From Nymphaea colorata (taxonomy: Eukaryota > Streptophyta > Magnoliopsida > Nymphaeales > Nymphaeaceae), in assembly GCF_008831285.2 (NCBI RefSeq), contig NC_045141.1, forward strand, positions 18,038,848 through 18,102,847: a stretch of DNA of 64,000 bases, read 5' to 3'. Made by a program: the position numbers and the translations under genes. The notes beneath the pieces were generated by a model. That model made no database searches. It worked only from the letters and a program-made list of their open reading frames with translations, and had not been told where the DNA came from. Shown here piece by piece: positions 12,411-25,450 of this stretch (positions are counted from its first letter, which is position 1; the number at the start of each line of letters is the position of its first letter).

Positions 12411-14043
12411 TGAAGCTACAGAGAAGGGAGTGTGGCCTCTCCCGCAATGTCAGTTCCTCGCTTCTCCGACTCTTTCCTTGCCGAACGGATAGGACAGCTA
12501 AAATTACGCGGGTATCCTTCATCTCAAAGCAAAGTCGCGTCTACGACACATGGCATGTTCGGCGTGCAGCTCGAGTTCATGATCTCATCGAATTCTCGCG
12601 CTAACTAGCTGAGATGTTTATGATCCGAAACCAAGAAAGCACCTTCAGATCACTTTTTGGGAGGATGTTTAGTGAAGAAATTTGTATTCATGATACATTT
12701 TGTTCAAGATGTATAAATAATTAATTCAGTAAGAAAATCTTCCATAACAGATCCAGGATAATAACCGTTTTCCTTGGATGATTCGTGCATTTATTGTTGG
12801 TAGAACGATGAGGAATTTTCTTGCACATACGCTAAATAACATGATTCAGATACTAATTAGTGGCTTTAAAGATCATGACCATATCTGTATAATTATTTCC
12901 AGTTACTTGTAGTCTTGTAGATATGTATTTTAAGTCATCAATACTGTGACTGAGAATATAATCACCAACAATATTTAGGTCATTTTAATACTCGTAGACA
13001 TTTTGCTTAGCCTTAATCCTTGCTAAACGAATGAATGACAGCCATTTTAAAAAATGAGAAGTGCTAAACCTTTTGGGATCTGCTAGCGCTCCCTCTGCTT
13101 TTATAATATTTGAAATAAGATTGTACATATTTGATACGGTATGCTTAGTATACCTACTATTTCTTTTATGTCATTGGGTCAAATGTTTGTTCTCTTCCCA
13201 TGCAAATGCTTTTTAAAAGAGTTGATATAAGAGAGAATAATGGGAAATCAAAATTCTCTTTGCATGGAAAGAGAACAAACATTTGAATCTCTTATCTAAG
13301 CTATCGAATTAGACCTAATTCGAAATTTCGAGGGACTAAAGAAACAAAGCTGCATTGTGTTGCTACCTACGTATCCTTCACTTGTCATGTTTGGTGGAGA
13401 AGTTGCCAGCACCACAACCGTATCTACTTCAAAGATTTCACCCCTTGGATTGCCTCTTCGTTCTGGTATTCACCTCGCCTCTCGTTCAGCTTGACGTCCG
13501 CCTTCACCCCGCTGCGCATCGGGATTCTCCATTGTTTTTGCGTCTTTTGAATCTCCGGTTTCCCCCTTTCTTTTTCCTATCTTGTTGCAGGATATCCTGA
13601 GGTGATTCCTTATTACCGCTTTTTTTTTAATGAATTCCCCATTTTTCACCTCTCTCTCTCTTTCTCTCTCAAACTTGCATTTTACAGCAGCAAGCTTGAA
13701 GATATTTGCTTAATTTAGGGGCATAATTTAGAAAATTTTGATCCTCCTATTACATTTCTGATACATAAAAATTGCAGAGTTGGATTTGTTTTTGTAACTT
13801 GGTTGCTAGGATTAATGGATCTGGTTCTGCAGCTACTGGCATCATTGATCATTTAGCAATGGGTCGTCTGCTCGAGTTAAGCCCTTCACTTATTAGATGC
13901 CTTTTTTTGTTTAGAGTATTTCTTTCTGAAGAAGATCGATGCAATGAAATTATGAAACTAGGAAGATAATACTAACAAGCAGATATATGGCTCCTGGCCT
14001 TTACATTCATAAGTTAAATAGAACGTAGTCTACACAACCCACT
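12411..14043. other. Intergenic DNA between L5 and polygalacturonase
   Basis: The left ~150 bp are the likely 5' region of the L5 gene; I see no clear TATA element. The rest is AT-rich with a CT microsatellite near 13650-13672 and the inverted repeat described separately. Short plus-strand frames at 13355-13600 and 13772-13969 have no domain and are treated as chance. Confidence 0.4.
13180..13288. repeat. Imperfect inverted repeat (foldback)
   Basis: Two arms of about 27-29 bp, at 13180-13209 and 13259-13288, are near-perfect reverse complements. The left arm contains AAATGTTTGTTCTCTTCCCA and the right arm contains TGGAAAGAGAACAAACATTT. A ~50-nt AT-rich loop separates them. The transcript of either strand would fold into a stem of miRNA-precursor size. 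It could equally be a small MITE; no target-site duplication was seen. Confidence 0.55.
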
Positions 14044-17000
14044 TCACAGGTGGGTGCTGCTGAAACTGCAGTCCTTGAACTCTACATAATCTATGGGGTC
14101 GCTCACGTCAGGAAAAGGGCATGGGCCTAGTTCATTCTTACCACTCTGCTCACCGGACAACAATTCACATGGTGGCGGTTCAACACCATTTGATGTACCC
14201 TGGATGTTGGTGCAGCTCCATGCTGGATGCTTTGGCGACCAATTCTTAGCCATGTTAATGGTGATATTGGACATGCATATTCCGGTGAACGGCGCATTTT
14301 CGATTCCGTCCATTGCTCCGGCGATGCTGACATTATCGGCAACCATGTTACTGTAACTTACACCATCAACAACTGGGATTGCATTGGGATCATACTTTCC
14401 ATCAGGGTGCGATCCATAAGCCCCTGTCATTCTGAAAACCCACTTCATAGTCTGCATGGTCACTCCTCTGACATAGATTCCCTTGATGAATCCTCCTCGG
14501 CCCGGTGCAGTTTTGATCCTGACTGCTGATTCTGTATCGATTGCTGTTATGTCTTCAGCATGAACTTCTTGTATTCCACCAGACATCTCACTGCCCACAG
14601 CAATGACGGCACTTGTGGGGGAGATGCAGGTGAGCCTTCGAATGTAGATGTGCTCACTTGGCATGCCGAAGCTGATCCCATACTCGTCCCAGCCGCTCTT
14701 TATGGCTACACAGTCGTCTCCAGAGACAACGTAGCAGTCCTCAATTCGCACATGGGAACACGAATCTGAGCAGGAGATAAATGAATGAGAATATCAACAG
14801 CAAGCAACTTCTTAGTGAACATGAAATTTAAGTTATTTAACTCTAATTTCCTTAGTTTGATGGGTATCTGACTGCCAAGATCGATATACCCACCTGGGTT
14901 GATACCATCGGTGTTAGGAGATCGAACAGGAGCAAGAATGGTGATCCCTCTAACAATTACATTCCTGCATATTTTCTTCACATATTAGTAACAGGGGTTT
15001 TGACATCTCAAGAAAATCGTCGTGAGGAAGCTTTTTTGATCAATTAGAAACTTTGAACTTCTAAAGTAAATAATGGGCACAACCATTTCTGTATCTGTAT
15101 CAGGATGAATACACGATATGTCTAAAACAAGCGATGATTCATCTGAATAAGTGAAAAACGAAGAAGGAAGCTTCAGACATTAGTTTTGTTGCATCTGTAT
15201 CATGATGAATACATGATATTTCTAAAACAAGCAATTTTTCTGAATCTTGTTGATGACCCTCCATAAACATACTACAGCAAAGCTTGGTGTTGTCAAAGGT
15301 AGTGACTGTATAAATAGTACAACCATTTACATGACTTGTACTGTTAAAAATGAATGAGTACAAAAATTATTGCTTATACCTGCTATATACAGGATGAATA
15401 TTCCATGATGGAGAGTTGAGAAGTGTAAGGTTTGATATGACAACGCCATCTGAATGCATAACTTCTATAAGGTAACCGCGAGTGTATTTTAGTTGGTTGC
15501 CTCTGAACTTGCTCCACCACAACTCTCCCTGTCCATCAATCGTGCCATTATCACCTGCCATTTTTTTAAGGAAAACCATAAAAGTTATCAGCACATGGAA
15601 TAGATTCAAGTAAATTACTGTGAGATTTCTCAAGGAGAAGTTGGGATTACAAAAATTAAAGTTACCTGTGATTACCACATCGGTCAGGTTGGTTCCAAAA
15701 ATCAGACTGCTGTATCTTCCTCCTGGCTCGTCCCTTCCTCTCCCGTAAGAAGGTAAAGGGTCAATCAGTGGCCACTCATTGAAGTCCTGTCACATAATAA
15801 AGAAGCAAATAAATGCACTTGCTAAATAACTTATACTAAGGGAGGAAGCTCGTTTCTGGATTCAACTCAGAAATGCTTACTGCTGCTCTCTAGTTTCTCT
15901 TTTTTTTCTTCAGTTAGGAACTGGAAAAAGCATCTGCTGTAAAAATTTGCATTTTGCAAATATTATTTTCAAAATCTCTTTCATTTACATAGGTAAGTAC
16001 TTAGGTGTATGCAGATTACGATTTTCCCAGAGAGGTGCTCCTGGGTCTGGAACTCTTGGCCTTCTTCAATCTGAAGGTTTTAGCTTTTGTGTGACACAAT
16101 ACAAATAGTAGGAAGAGGAAAGAAAGCAAAGTGGAGCGGCGTGAGTAAAGCAGAAAAAAGTTCTGTTGCATGGAAAAAATTAACTAAAGGCAGATCAACA
16201 GGGTTGCTGGTAAAATGGCTGGTTTAGAAATTTGTTCTTGGTGAACTTATTGCTGAATGAAAATTTGCATTAAAATCGCAGAGTCCCATGGTTTACTAAA
16301 AGGACGTTGTTTTCAGACCTACTTTTATATAAAAGTAAGCAGGCAGAACAGCTTAACTGATGGGTGCAAGGAGAATGTTGTATTGCAGGTTTGGGAATAA
16401 GAATGTTGAGAAAGAAAAGGCCCATTTAGACGTGGGACAATTTTTTCTTTTCCAAATTTGGAAATCCCCAAATGGGTCTACATTTTGAAACTTGAAAGTG
16501 AAGCCTTCTACTTGTGGGTACTTGTCCTTCTTTTGATGCACGCTATATGTGGAGGAAGTTTTCTCATTTTGCTCTTGTTACAAGAGAAGTTGTCCGAGAC
16601 AAGTTTTATGCATGCCTTTGAGGGGGTGAACGAAAAGGAAAGTTCAAACGCAAAACTATAATTTTCTTACTGCAATCAAACAAGGGCTACACTTTCCAAG
16701 AATTGCATAATATGGGTTGAGTAGGTGCAACCGCCCCACTAACTTGAGTGAGGTTGATGTTGAATCACTGCTCAAAGAAATTCTTTGAGTGGTGCATCAA
16801 AGCCCAAGCTTCATTCATATAAGGGTTTTCAGATATTTTAGGCAAGGCCCTAAGAACCTGTTTGGCAACAGTAACAAGCTGTTACTGTCATTTGTCCCAT
16901 AAATTTGGATCAAAAATTGGGTTAAATACATATCACATTATGTTGTCATAATTCAGTGTCCCGTAAATCTGGATTAAAAGTTAGGTTAAATACATAGGAC

Positions 17001-18392
17001 ACTATGTTATCATAATCCATGAATCTATTTCAATCTTTAAGTAGATTCAACAATGCAACTTGTTGTGTTAAAACATGCTCTAAGGGTTTGCAAATGGAGG
17101 GTCCAATTTGGGTCTGCTAAATACATTAAAGATCCGATCAGATTTGGATCTGATGCACTAGAAGTCGGAGAAACTTTCAAATCCAATCCGCCCCATATAA
17201 CTTTGCAGTAATTGGAAGCTTATCTCATGACAAAAATGGGGTAAAAAATGTCTCAAAACTTGAGTAACTTTTTTTTATGACTGGGAATCTTCCAAAAACT
17301 GAACCAAAGGTTTATGAAACAAAATTGTCCAAATCATGTGACCGATTTTGGTTCGCAAAATGAGAAATATATATATATATATATATATATTAGTCAACAT
17401 CACGACAAGGTGGTGAGCTTGCCACAACAATCACGGAAAAAATTTTACCAAATAAATAAACGCCCAATAGACCAAACCCAACCCCTAACGGCAAACTTGA
17501 AGGGTCTGTCATAAAAATTCTCTTTGTGAATTTACAACCAACTACCTCAACTTTCAAACATTTGCTACAAATGTCTGATTCGAGGGGTAACAAATTACAT
17601 AAACTCAGATGCCAGACGCCCATAGCCATAGGCAGCTTCATATATTGCCGTTTTCTGAAAAGACAATTACCCCTCTGCCCACAAAAAGGCCAAATTTCTA
17701 GGCAACTTTCAATCATTAAAAGAGAAAAATGTTTAGAAAAAAATAGCAGCAGAATTGATAGAAGCAACTCATGAGACCGCGGGGTGTAATTTCTTAAGCA
17801 CTTGTGCAAATTATTCGGAAATTTTAGCTGGTCAAATATTGAAAAGCCATGTGGTCATCGGCCCTATTAATTTCTGGAAAACCTTAGGGGCGTTTTCGAC
17901 TACAAAAAAGAAGGCCGGACGAGCGGCCTGAGGAAAGATCGGAAACCGGCGAGAATGGAGGCAGGAAGGTCGGACCTGTGAGCCGAGGATGACCGCGTCG
18001 CGGTGGAGGTAAAGGGTGAAGGCGCTGGTGAGGTTGAAGCTACCGGTGAGCCACCGGCCGGGAGGAATGAACAGCTGACTACCACCGTCGTTCGCGTACT
18101 GGCTCAGGTGCGCCACGGCGTCCCGGAAGGCATTGGTGTTCAACGTTTCGCCGTCACCCACCCCTCCGAAATCCGTTATAGACGCGCTGTGAGCCCTGCA
18201 CGTCGGCGCCAAGTACGTGAACGACGACGAGATGGGGGTGCTCAGTCCAGGCCTCGGCGTTGGCGATGTCGTAGGCGCCGTCGGCGACGGAGATGGAAAA
18301 TGGGTTTTTCTCGACGACCTCCTCCTGCATTCCACCGGAGCAGCTAGAAGGCACAGAGCCACTGCTGCCAACACCACCAGTCGCCTGTTCAT
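14044..18392 (-). CDS. Secreted polygalacturonase (GH28), five exons
   Basis: Glycoside hydrolase family 28 enzyme predicted to hydrolyse homogalacturonan in the cell wall. Exons by GT-AG sites: 17976-18392, 15666-15786, 15380-15554, 14894-14964 and 14044-14765, giving 501 aa with an unbroken frame. Introns are 2189, 111, 415 and 128 bp. Residues 1-22 form a signal peptide (hydrophobic LVVLAAVALCLLAAP), followed by a basic and Ser/Pro/Thr-rich spacer to about residue 60. The beta-helix domain carries NTDGINP at 255-261, SGDDC at 276-280 and RIK at 344-346. The three catalytic Asp are therefore 257, 278 and 279. The usual GHG motif is replaced by GSEMSGG (319-325), as I recall for a plant/bacterial exo-type subgroup. 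The ATG at 18392 is chosen because the frame upstream of it has only a GTG. A possible splice acceptor (TGCAG) lies just before it, so a 5'-UTR intron is possible. The nearby TATA box supports this 5' end. Confidence 0.93.
15089..15243. repeat. Direct duplication inside polygalacturonase intron 3
   Basis: A ~55-bp block containing GTATCAGGATGAATACACG at about 15098 recurs 98 bp later as GTATCATGATGAATACATG, both followed by TCTAAAACAAGC. It lies wholly within the 415-bp third intron, away from the splice sites. Confidence 0.6.
16894..17022. repeat. Tandem dimer inside polygalacturonase intron 1
   Basis: Two adjacent ~64-bp units start at 16894 (GTCCCATAAATTTGG) and 16958 (GTCCCGTAAATCTGG) and share GGTTAAATACATA and an ATGTTRTCATAAT block. 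Just upstream, at about 16868-16888, is a short palindrome, CAGTAAC-AAGCT-GTTACTG. It may be a decayed small transposon, but no terminal repeats or target duplication are clear. Confidence 0.5.
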
Positions 18393-18606
18393 AACCTGCA
18401 CACAAGCACAAGCACCACAACCTGACAGTAAATCTTCGGAACAAGAGAGAGAGAGAGGGAGAGACGCTTCTTTATATGCAGAGCAACAGAATGAAGGAAG
18501 AAAGAAGAAGGATTACGTTGCGTCTCTGCGAATCCATGACTACCAAACAAGAAGAAGGATATAGAAAGGTTGAGAAGTTGCAGAAGAGCTGGAGGGGAGG
18601 ACTCCC

Positions 18607-18613
18607 TTTTATA
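18607..18613 (-). promoter_or_regulatory. TATA box of polygalacturonase gene
   Basis: The minus strand reads GGTATAAAAGGG here, a canonical plant TATA box. It lies 215 bp upstream of the start codon. The expected transcription start is near 18578, giving a ~185-nt leader. That leader is CT-rich on the minus strand (GA run at 18443-18463 on plus), typical of plant 5' untranslated regions. Confidence 0.6.
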
Positions 18614-18692
18614 CCCGTAATGAATTATATGCGTCTGTTACTTTTCTTTTGAGATAGCTCTGTTGGTGCTTTGTGATCGTTAACCGACGGTT

Positions 18693-18698
18693 CACGTG
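18693..18698. promoter_or_regulatory. G-box upstream of polygalacturonase TATA box
   Basis: CACGTG sits about 80 bp upstream of the TATA box, next to a MYB-type core (TTAACCGACGGTT) at about 18680-18692. The spacing is plausible for a proximal promoter element. Its role is inferred from position only. Confidence 0.35.
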
Positions 18699-20385
18699 CG
18701 AACTGGGAGGCCAGTCCATTGCATCGTCCAGAATCCGACGTAAAATGATGCGGGTCTCTAGTTAGTTTTAGATTATACTAGTACTTAAAGAAAAGAAACA
18801 CGACCTGCATTTGTTTTTCTAGTTTATTTATACTCGATCCGATGAGTGCAGCAGATCTCATGGCCCTTCAAAGAAAGTTCCGCTAATAACCGAAGTTGGA
18901 TCTCTTTAGGCTTTAATATTGTGAGTTTATATGCTGACTATACTTGTGACACATCGCCTTGGAAGTTGGAAGACAATAGTTGGTAGCAAGAATTGGTGGA
19001 AAAAGAGGTTGAATTTGACTAGTAGAAAGCTAGGAGCAATTGATTTCTTCATTAAAATCATAAATCCGATCAAATGGATGGGTAACTTATGGACTTCAAC
19101 CGACCAGTTTCCTGCAAAACAGAAGGCCAGTATCAGAAATCTTGCAATTGGGAAGTTCATTCCCAAATTACTGGCAAAATAATGGCTTTGAATAAATCTC
19201 CTGATTTTAAATTTATGAAGGGACCTGATGGTTTTCTTCTCGTGACTCATTTCTTTTATTGCTATCAACATCACGAAGATTCCTACTTTCATTAAAAAAA
19301 AGGAAGAAAGAATTTCGTCATATCATTTTTCTTTTGTGCTGGCTCCCGTGCTCAAGTGGCACCTACATTATTTGCCTTGTGAGTTGTGAGTTTGGAGAAG
19401 TTGACGCTGTTCAACGCAAAATCAAAAAAGGAATTTTTCACTCGAGAACCCTATTTTTTGTCATAATTTTAAATAAGGGCCTCACATTTCTGATCTTTCT
19501 GATACAGGCAAAAGGTCTTTCATGTAAGTTGCCAACTTTTTATGCCAAAAATTGTTTTCTAAAACCATCATTGAGATTTCCTTCTTTCTAACACACAGAG
19601 ATGATAAAAGGCCCTTATGATCGAAGTTGTACTGGCCTGTAAGGAATCCTCTAATTCTTCTTGAATTTGCAAACATGAACAATAACATAAATCACACGAA
19701 ACAAATTTTGAAGGTTACCATTCAGTCACATGTTGCTCCTTGCAAAGTGGGTTCGACTCTAAAAAACTTGATCATATATATATATATATATATACATATC
19801 AGTCAAAGGTGTGAATTAATTAGCTGTTGAAAGCCACAGTGATCAAAGGTATGAAGCTTAACGCCTACGGATGAAAGCAAATCTCGAGGTTCTGCAACTT
19901 GCAATAAGGTACATCTTACTATATATGTCAATCTAACCAGAAACAGCCTGTTGCACACAGCTTCACACAAACTCTTTCTTTCCCTCTCGCGTTTTCGAAG
20001 AGCTTAAACCTTGTGATGCATGGTAGTGAATGTGGCATCAACTTTTATTGTTATCGACGGATACACGGGAATAAGCTTAAGGACATGGAAGAAGAAGCAT
20101 TCCCGACTACTTCCAAGAGAGTTCGGTCATCTGCTTTTCTTCATTTCCAAATAAAAATGATTGAAAGCGTTTGGTGATCAGATTCGTAAAGCAATCAATC
20201 CACAGGAAAAAAAAAAAGAAACTCCTTTTTATTTAAAAACATTATTTTAGAATAAAAAAAAAGAAAAAAGTAAAAACTACATATATTGAAAGTGGAGCAG
20301 GGCAGAAGTGTGACACAACAGTGTTAATTAGTATGAGCATGGAGGTGTGTGCTTCTTGGCCGTTTGCTAATCTTTGTGGAGGGGA

Positions 20386-20660
20386 GGTGTGGGCCCCACC
20401 CACACTTTTTTCGCTTTGCTTGCAGGGCGTGCAAGTGATCTCGTGACCTTTTTCTTGGCCGCACTCTCTTCTCCCGCCCGTGCTCTCGCCCCGTCACGGG
20501 TGCACCCCCCCCACCCTGGGCCCCACCCACGGCCTACGGGGCCCCACGCCCACAGCTACTGTTACCAAACCAACTCCCCTCCCGTCCAATCTTTTTCTCA
20601 GGACTTCTTCTTCCTTTTCCGATCCTTTTCTTCTTCAAACCGTGGATTTCAGCATTCATT
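20386..20660 (+). promoter_or_regulatory. GC-rich promoter-like island with site II / TCP motifs
   Basis: In otherwise AT-rich DNA, this stretch contains three copies of GGGCCCCAC (20391, 20518 and about 20539), two of them as TGGGCCCCAC. TGGGCC is the plant site II element and GGNCCCAC the TCP-factor site. It is followed at about 20580-20645 by a strongly pyrimidine-rich tract resembling a 5' leader. No substantial ORF follows on the plus strand. It could be an orphan promoter, a non-coding RNA promoter or a transposon fragment. Confidence 0.3.
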
Positions 20661-22702
20661 CCTGATGTGAATTTTGAATTTGTATTTGAACGTAAAAAAC
20701 ATGGATCTAAAATGAAACGAGAAGGTTGGACCTGAAACCTGCAGAGAGATCTCTGAGATCATCGATTTGAGATCGGCAGTAATCAAAGACAAAAGTGTTC
20801 CCATGATCGTATGTGGAATGTCGATAAAGAATTCAGGCAATCTATTGCTGATGGTGACGTACAACGACACTACTTAGTGATATTAAGCATGATCTGACTA
20901 TGGTGCAGCCATAAGATTCTCGGCCGGCCGTCGGTCGGCCCAAGATCGCGAAGTTGTTAGTTTTTATCTCCTTCTCAACCGACTCGGGCCACCATTCCAT
21001 CAACATATTTTCTGCTCCTGCTGCTTTAATTCAGGCGCTGCCGCCCTTTATTCTCGTGGTCGTTGCTTTAGCTTCAAGTTCTGGCTGCCGGCCCCTTCCA
21101 CTTACTCCCCCACTTACTTTGGCTCTCCATGCTCTACAGTAGCATTGGTCGGCCGGCGTGCTTGCACACACAACACACACACATGCACGCACACATTTTT
21201 AATCAATACTTGTTTTACTGAATCTTTATTCATCGAAGTTGTTGGCCATGGCGCCATGGTGCCATAAGTTTCCTTTTAGAGTCGCCATTTATGGGGAAGG
21301 AAAAGTTGTTTTGTAAAATTAAATTAATTTCCGGATTTCAATTGGTGGTATGAGAAAAAGTTCCGTTTCACATTCAACTTTTGATAATTGCCAAGAAAAC
21401 ATCAGTGGGTTCACTTGGGGAAGGATGGGGCTCTGAATCCATGTCTGGTTAGCTATGAGAAAGAGAAGGATGTCCTATCCATCCAAAAGCCAAGATGAAT
21501 GGAAAGATGATCTAAGAATAGAACAGTCTTTTCTTCTAAAAAAGCAATGCAGTTGATAATCTTCAGATGAGATCCCACTTCACCGCAGAGTGCAAATTGA
21601 TATCCTCCAGCCGCTGATGGAGAACGAATAAACTATACTCAGTCGATTAATTCGGCCCTTTTTAGATGAAAGATTCGAGTGCTGAACGTCACAGGAAGTC
21701 TGCCCACCTACTGCATTTGAGGTTCCGAGAGGGCTTTTCTTCTTTCAAAACTTTGGTGATCAAGTATAATTTTAAACATCTATTGCCACATCATTGTTAT
21801 TGCGCCGACAAGTTTACGCAAATTTCCCTTTGAATGCTCTTTTAAATAGGCAACCTAGCGTTAGGCGGATTCTCACTAAATTATGTTAAATGGAGATGCA
21901 CTCGAAAGGTAGAACTCCCAGTGTCTGACTTTTTTCAGGTGAGTGGGAGGAGTATCCTATACACAAGCAAGAGTCCAAGTCCCCAGCTTAAGGATGTTCA
22001 ATGAGTCTCAGTCAACTCCAGTTCCACTCAAACTCCTCTTCTGGTCAAACTTGACTCGAGATCGACTAGTTTAGTTCAAGTTTAAAAATAAACTAGTTTA
22101 AGAATATGAATGCAGCCCAAGCTAGCCAAGATCAGCTTAGTTAAGCTCGATTAAACTTGTGGAGACTTAATTTTATAAAAGGGCTTTCAATATACTAACA
22201 ATCAAAGATAGCTTGAATAGGACGTTCTTTTGGCTAGCAAGGGTTGCACCATCTTAAATTTTTTCTTTTTTTTTTCTTTTTTTAATGGTTTGGCTAAGCT
22301 CAAACCTAAGTGAGCTTATATTTGGTGGAAGCAAATAATATGATTTTATATTTGGAAGCATGTTTTCTAAAATATTTTCAAAACTAAATACCCTCCCTAA
22401 TGTGGCCTTGAAGACTTAGCTTAGGCTCTTTCATGAGCCCAAGTTCCCCTCCGGCCTACATTAAAAATCGAAGTCGGATATTTTCAATTCATTTTTTTAT
22501 TTTAACTCTCATGAAGACATATACGTATATATATGTTACATAAGTACACGTGCACATGAATATATTTCTTTGTTTTTCTTTCTTTATGATTTAACATATT
22601 TTTACAAATTCTCATATATGAATATATATACATGTATTTTATTTTAAAATCTCTTTCTGTCTTTCTAAAATGATCTTCTCTTCTCTACTTGATTTAAACC
22701 TC

Positions 22703-22705
<3 letters not shown>

Positions 22706-22770
<65 letters not shown>
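22706..22770. repeat. (TA)n microsatellite
   Basis: About 32 uninterrupted TA dinucleotides, the longest simple repeat in the window. Likely length-polymorphic and prone to cruciform formation or assembly error. Confidence 0.95.
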
Positions 22771-22772
<2 letters not shown>

Positions 22773-24599
22773 TTTTAAATCTTTGATTTTGTGATTTTCA
22801 ATATCTCTTTATTTACTGACTTCACCAAGATCAAAACTCAAGTAGTAACCCAATATTAAATTCATGCTTGATAGTCTACAACCTCAATCAATTTTCAAAA
22901 ACTTTTCTTTTTTTATAAAAATATTTATGATAATTATAAAAACAAAAATCTTATATGTATGTGGTTGTAAGAATGCTTTTAGATGAATGTTATGGTACAA
23001 ATGTTTTATTCTCATATAATCATATAAGATCAATGCATTCACACTCACTTAATATCACTTATGATCACAAGCACATTTCTAAAAGAATTTAAGCAAGATG
23101 AGATGAAGTTCTAACTATGTAGTAACTGAATTAGAGCAAAACCTCAAACCTACTTAAAGATTTAAGAGAACACTAAATGTTTTTAAAAGATGATTTTCAA
23201 ATTTTTTTAAAATATTTATAAATATTTCTCAATTCAAACTTTCTCAAATCAAAACGTTTTACATCTCGAGTAATTCTTCAAGAGCCTTTTCAAAAGTTTG
23301 AAACATCAAACTTTTAATATTTTTTTCAAACACTGCAATGCATATAGAATGAAAAAGATATTTAAGCCAAAACGAAATGCAACAACAATAACCATAGCCC
23401 TTGAGTTGATTACTTTCGGTAAAGGCACCGGGAACGGTCGATTCTTGTACCGATGGGCGAGCCAATTTCTCTCTCATTTTCAAAATAAAATCTCATTTTT
23501 TGGAGCACTCTAAAAACCAAAAAAATATTTTGGGGATGCAAACAGATGGCGACCGTGATGAAACCCATCATTATTTGACTCTGACTATAATTGATGCATT
23601 TTCACAAACTTGAACATCTTATATTGCCGATGATAAAACATCTTCCCCTCTTTGACCTTGACCTCATTGGCATTTTATTGCATTGCTTGATGACTATGTT
23701 TGCTCTCTTGTATATAAGAATAATGAGGAAGATCAATCATGTTCACTTAGAGCTAGGATCAAATACAATCCTCCTCAATTTAAGACTTGATTGAAATAAT
23801 GTTTGTTTCTCTACTATTTTAATCATTATCTTATAAATTACTGCATTAGAGACAATCGATTTTGCATGCTTGCTCATATTTCAAAACTCCAATACCTATT
23901 TGTCGCGGTCATCGTGTTGTCGGGCTTGGCCTTTGGCGGCAGTACAAGACTAAGCCTAACAACTTGACTACACTTTGGGCAGGAAAGCCCCCTCGTTAGT
24001 ACCATGAGCGTTAACTTTTGGTATATCGACGAGTGTCCATGAAAAAGTAGATAAACCTTACCCCTAGTTGCCTAATGAAAGATTTTATGCTCCTATTAAG
24101 CCTTTTGGCTAAGGTATATTGGCATATCTTATATGAAATAATCATAATTGATCAAATTAAACTCAATTAGGGTCATATGCTCCTTTTTCAAATATATGCA
24201 TGATAAATGTGACCTTCCAAAATATTGGATTATCATTGTATGATGATGGCATGTGTGTCTTGCATACAATCTTTGATCAATTTAATAATTTTACACTTCA
24301 TCTTTTTTATTTAAATCAATGTCTTCTTCGATCATCTCTATATAATCTTCAAAATTACCACGTCATAAAATCATGTTTTAACCCTTGTATCTAAGTGACA
24401 TTGAATTTTCAAATTCTCTTTATCTGGCAAGTCCATTTGCTTTCAAAATCCACATTTTATCATACATTGTCAATCCCTCATTTATCCATTTATCTAACCT
24501 CCTATTCTTGAACATGATAGCCATCTATTGGCTCAATTACTAGTTTTGCTTAATTCAGGTTGTGCATAATTTTTTTGACCTCAACACTCATAGTATATC

Positions 24600-25450
24600 T
24601 TCCTCCCTATTTTATTACTTTCATTATTTTATTGGGTTCATTTATTCCAAATTGAATATCAATCTTTGCTTTACTCAAACATTGGACATGTGATTTTAAC
24701 TTATTGAATCTATATCAATCAAACATTATGTATTTATTATACTCTACTGGAGGTTCAATCCTTTTAAAGTTAAGATTCTTCACAAGTGATAAATTGCTCA
24801 TAATTTTCTATATTATTAACTTGATAGCTCGATATAAGAATCACTATTTACCAATCATATTTCTACAACAAATTTCTTTCCCACAAGCTTTCGTCCATGC
24901 ATTCATTTTATTGAGGCAACTTCCTTTGCCTCAATCTCACGCTTGACTCTGGTCATGCATTCCCTTTTACCCTCATTTATATTTAAGTTCAAGTGTATTT
25001 CTTCATATTGATTTTATTGGGTCATCATTTATTCTAAGTTGGTTACTAATCTTTATTTTACTTCAACATATTCTATTTTCAATCATCAGACACTTGATTT
25101 TGACTTATTCATTCATCCCTATTAAGTGTATATCTTCATGAATCAAACCTCATATATTTATACTTTAATTGAGATTTAATTCTTTAAAAATTAAGATTTT
25201 CTGTTTTCCTATATTATCAACTTGATTTCTCGTCATGAGAATTGCCATCCACCGACCATATTCTTATAACAAATTTCTTTCGTACAAGCTTTGTCTTAAT
25301 TTCTTCTCATTAAAGACAAAACAGAAATTCTTGCATACCAAAGCTCATATATATGTTATTACCTTGCACCCTAATTTTTCAAGAAAATATATCAATTTTC
25401 TTTATATAATTTTGTCCACACCTTCTTTTCATTGAAGTAATTTTCATTAT
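24600..25450. repeat. Degenerate direct duplication, ~400-bp offset
   Basis: Two similar blocks can be aligned. TTATTGGGTTCATTTATTC near 24632 matches TATTGGGTCATCATTTATTC near 25015. ACAACAAATTTCTTTCCCAC near 24866 matches ATAACAAATTTCTTTCGTAC near 25266. Intervening text is also alike but with many changes. It has no coding frame and probably represents an old tandem duplication of repeat-derived DNA. Confidence 0.45.

Noticed and set aside
18393-18401. Upstream GTG start for the polygalacturonase
   Set aside because: GTG is not a normal plant start; the ATG at 18392 begins the signal peptide directly.
18154-18564. Overlapping frames around polygalacturonase exon 1
   Set aside because: Shadows of exon 1 and its GC-rich codons; the signal peptide and GH28 start fix the true frame.
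19738-19762. B-box-like GGTTCGACTCT suggesting a tRNA gene
   Set aside because: No A box at the right distance and no cloverleaf can be formed from the flanks.
23520-23570. Possible gypsy primer site (TGGCGACCGTGATG)
   Set aside because: Nearby sequence lacks LTR boundaries or gag homology; too weak to call an element.
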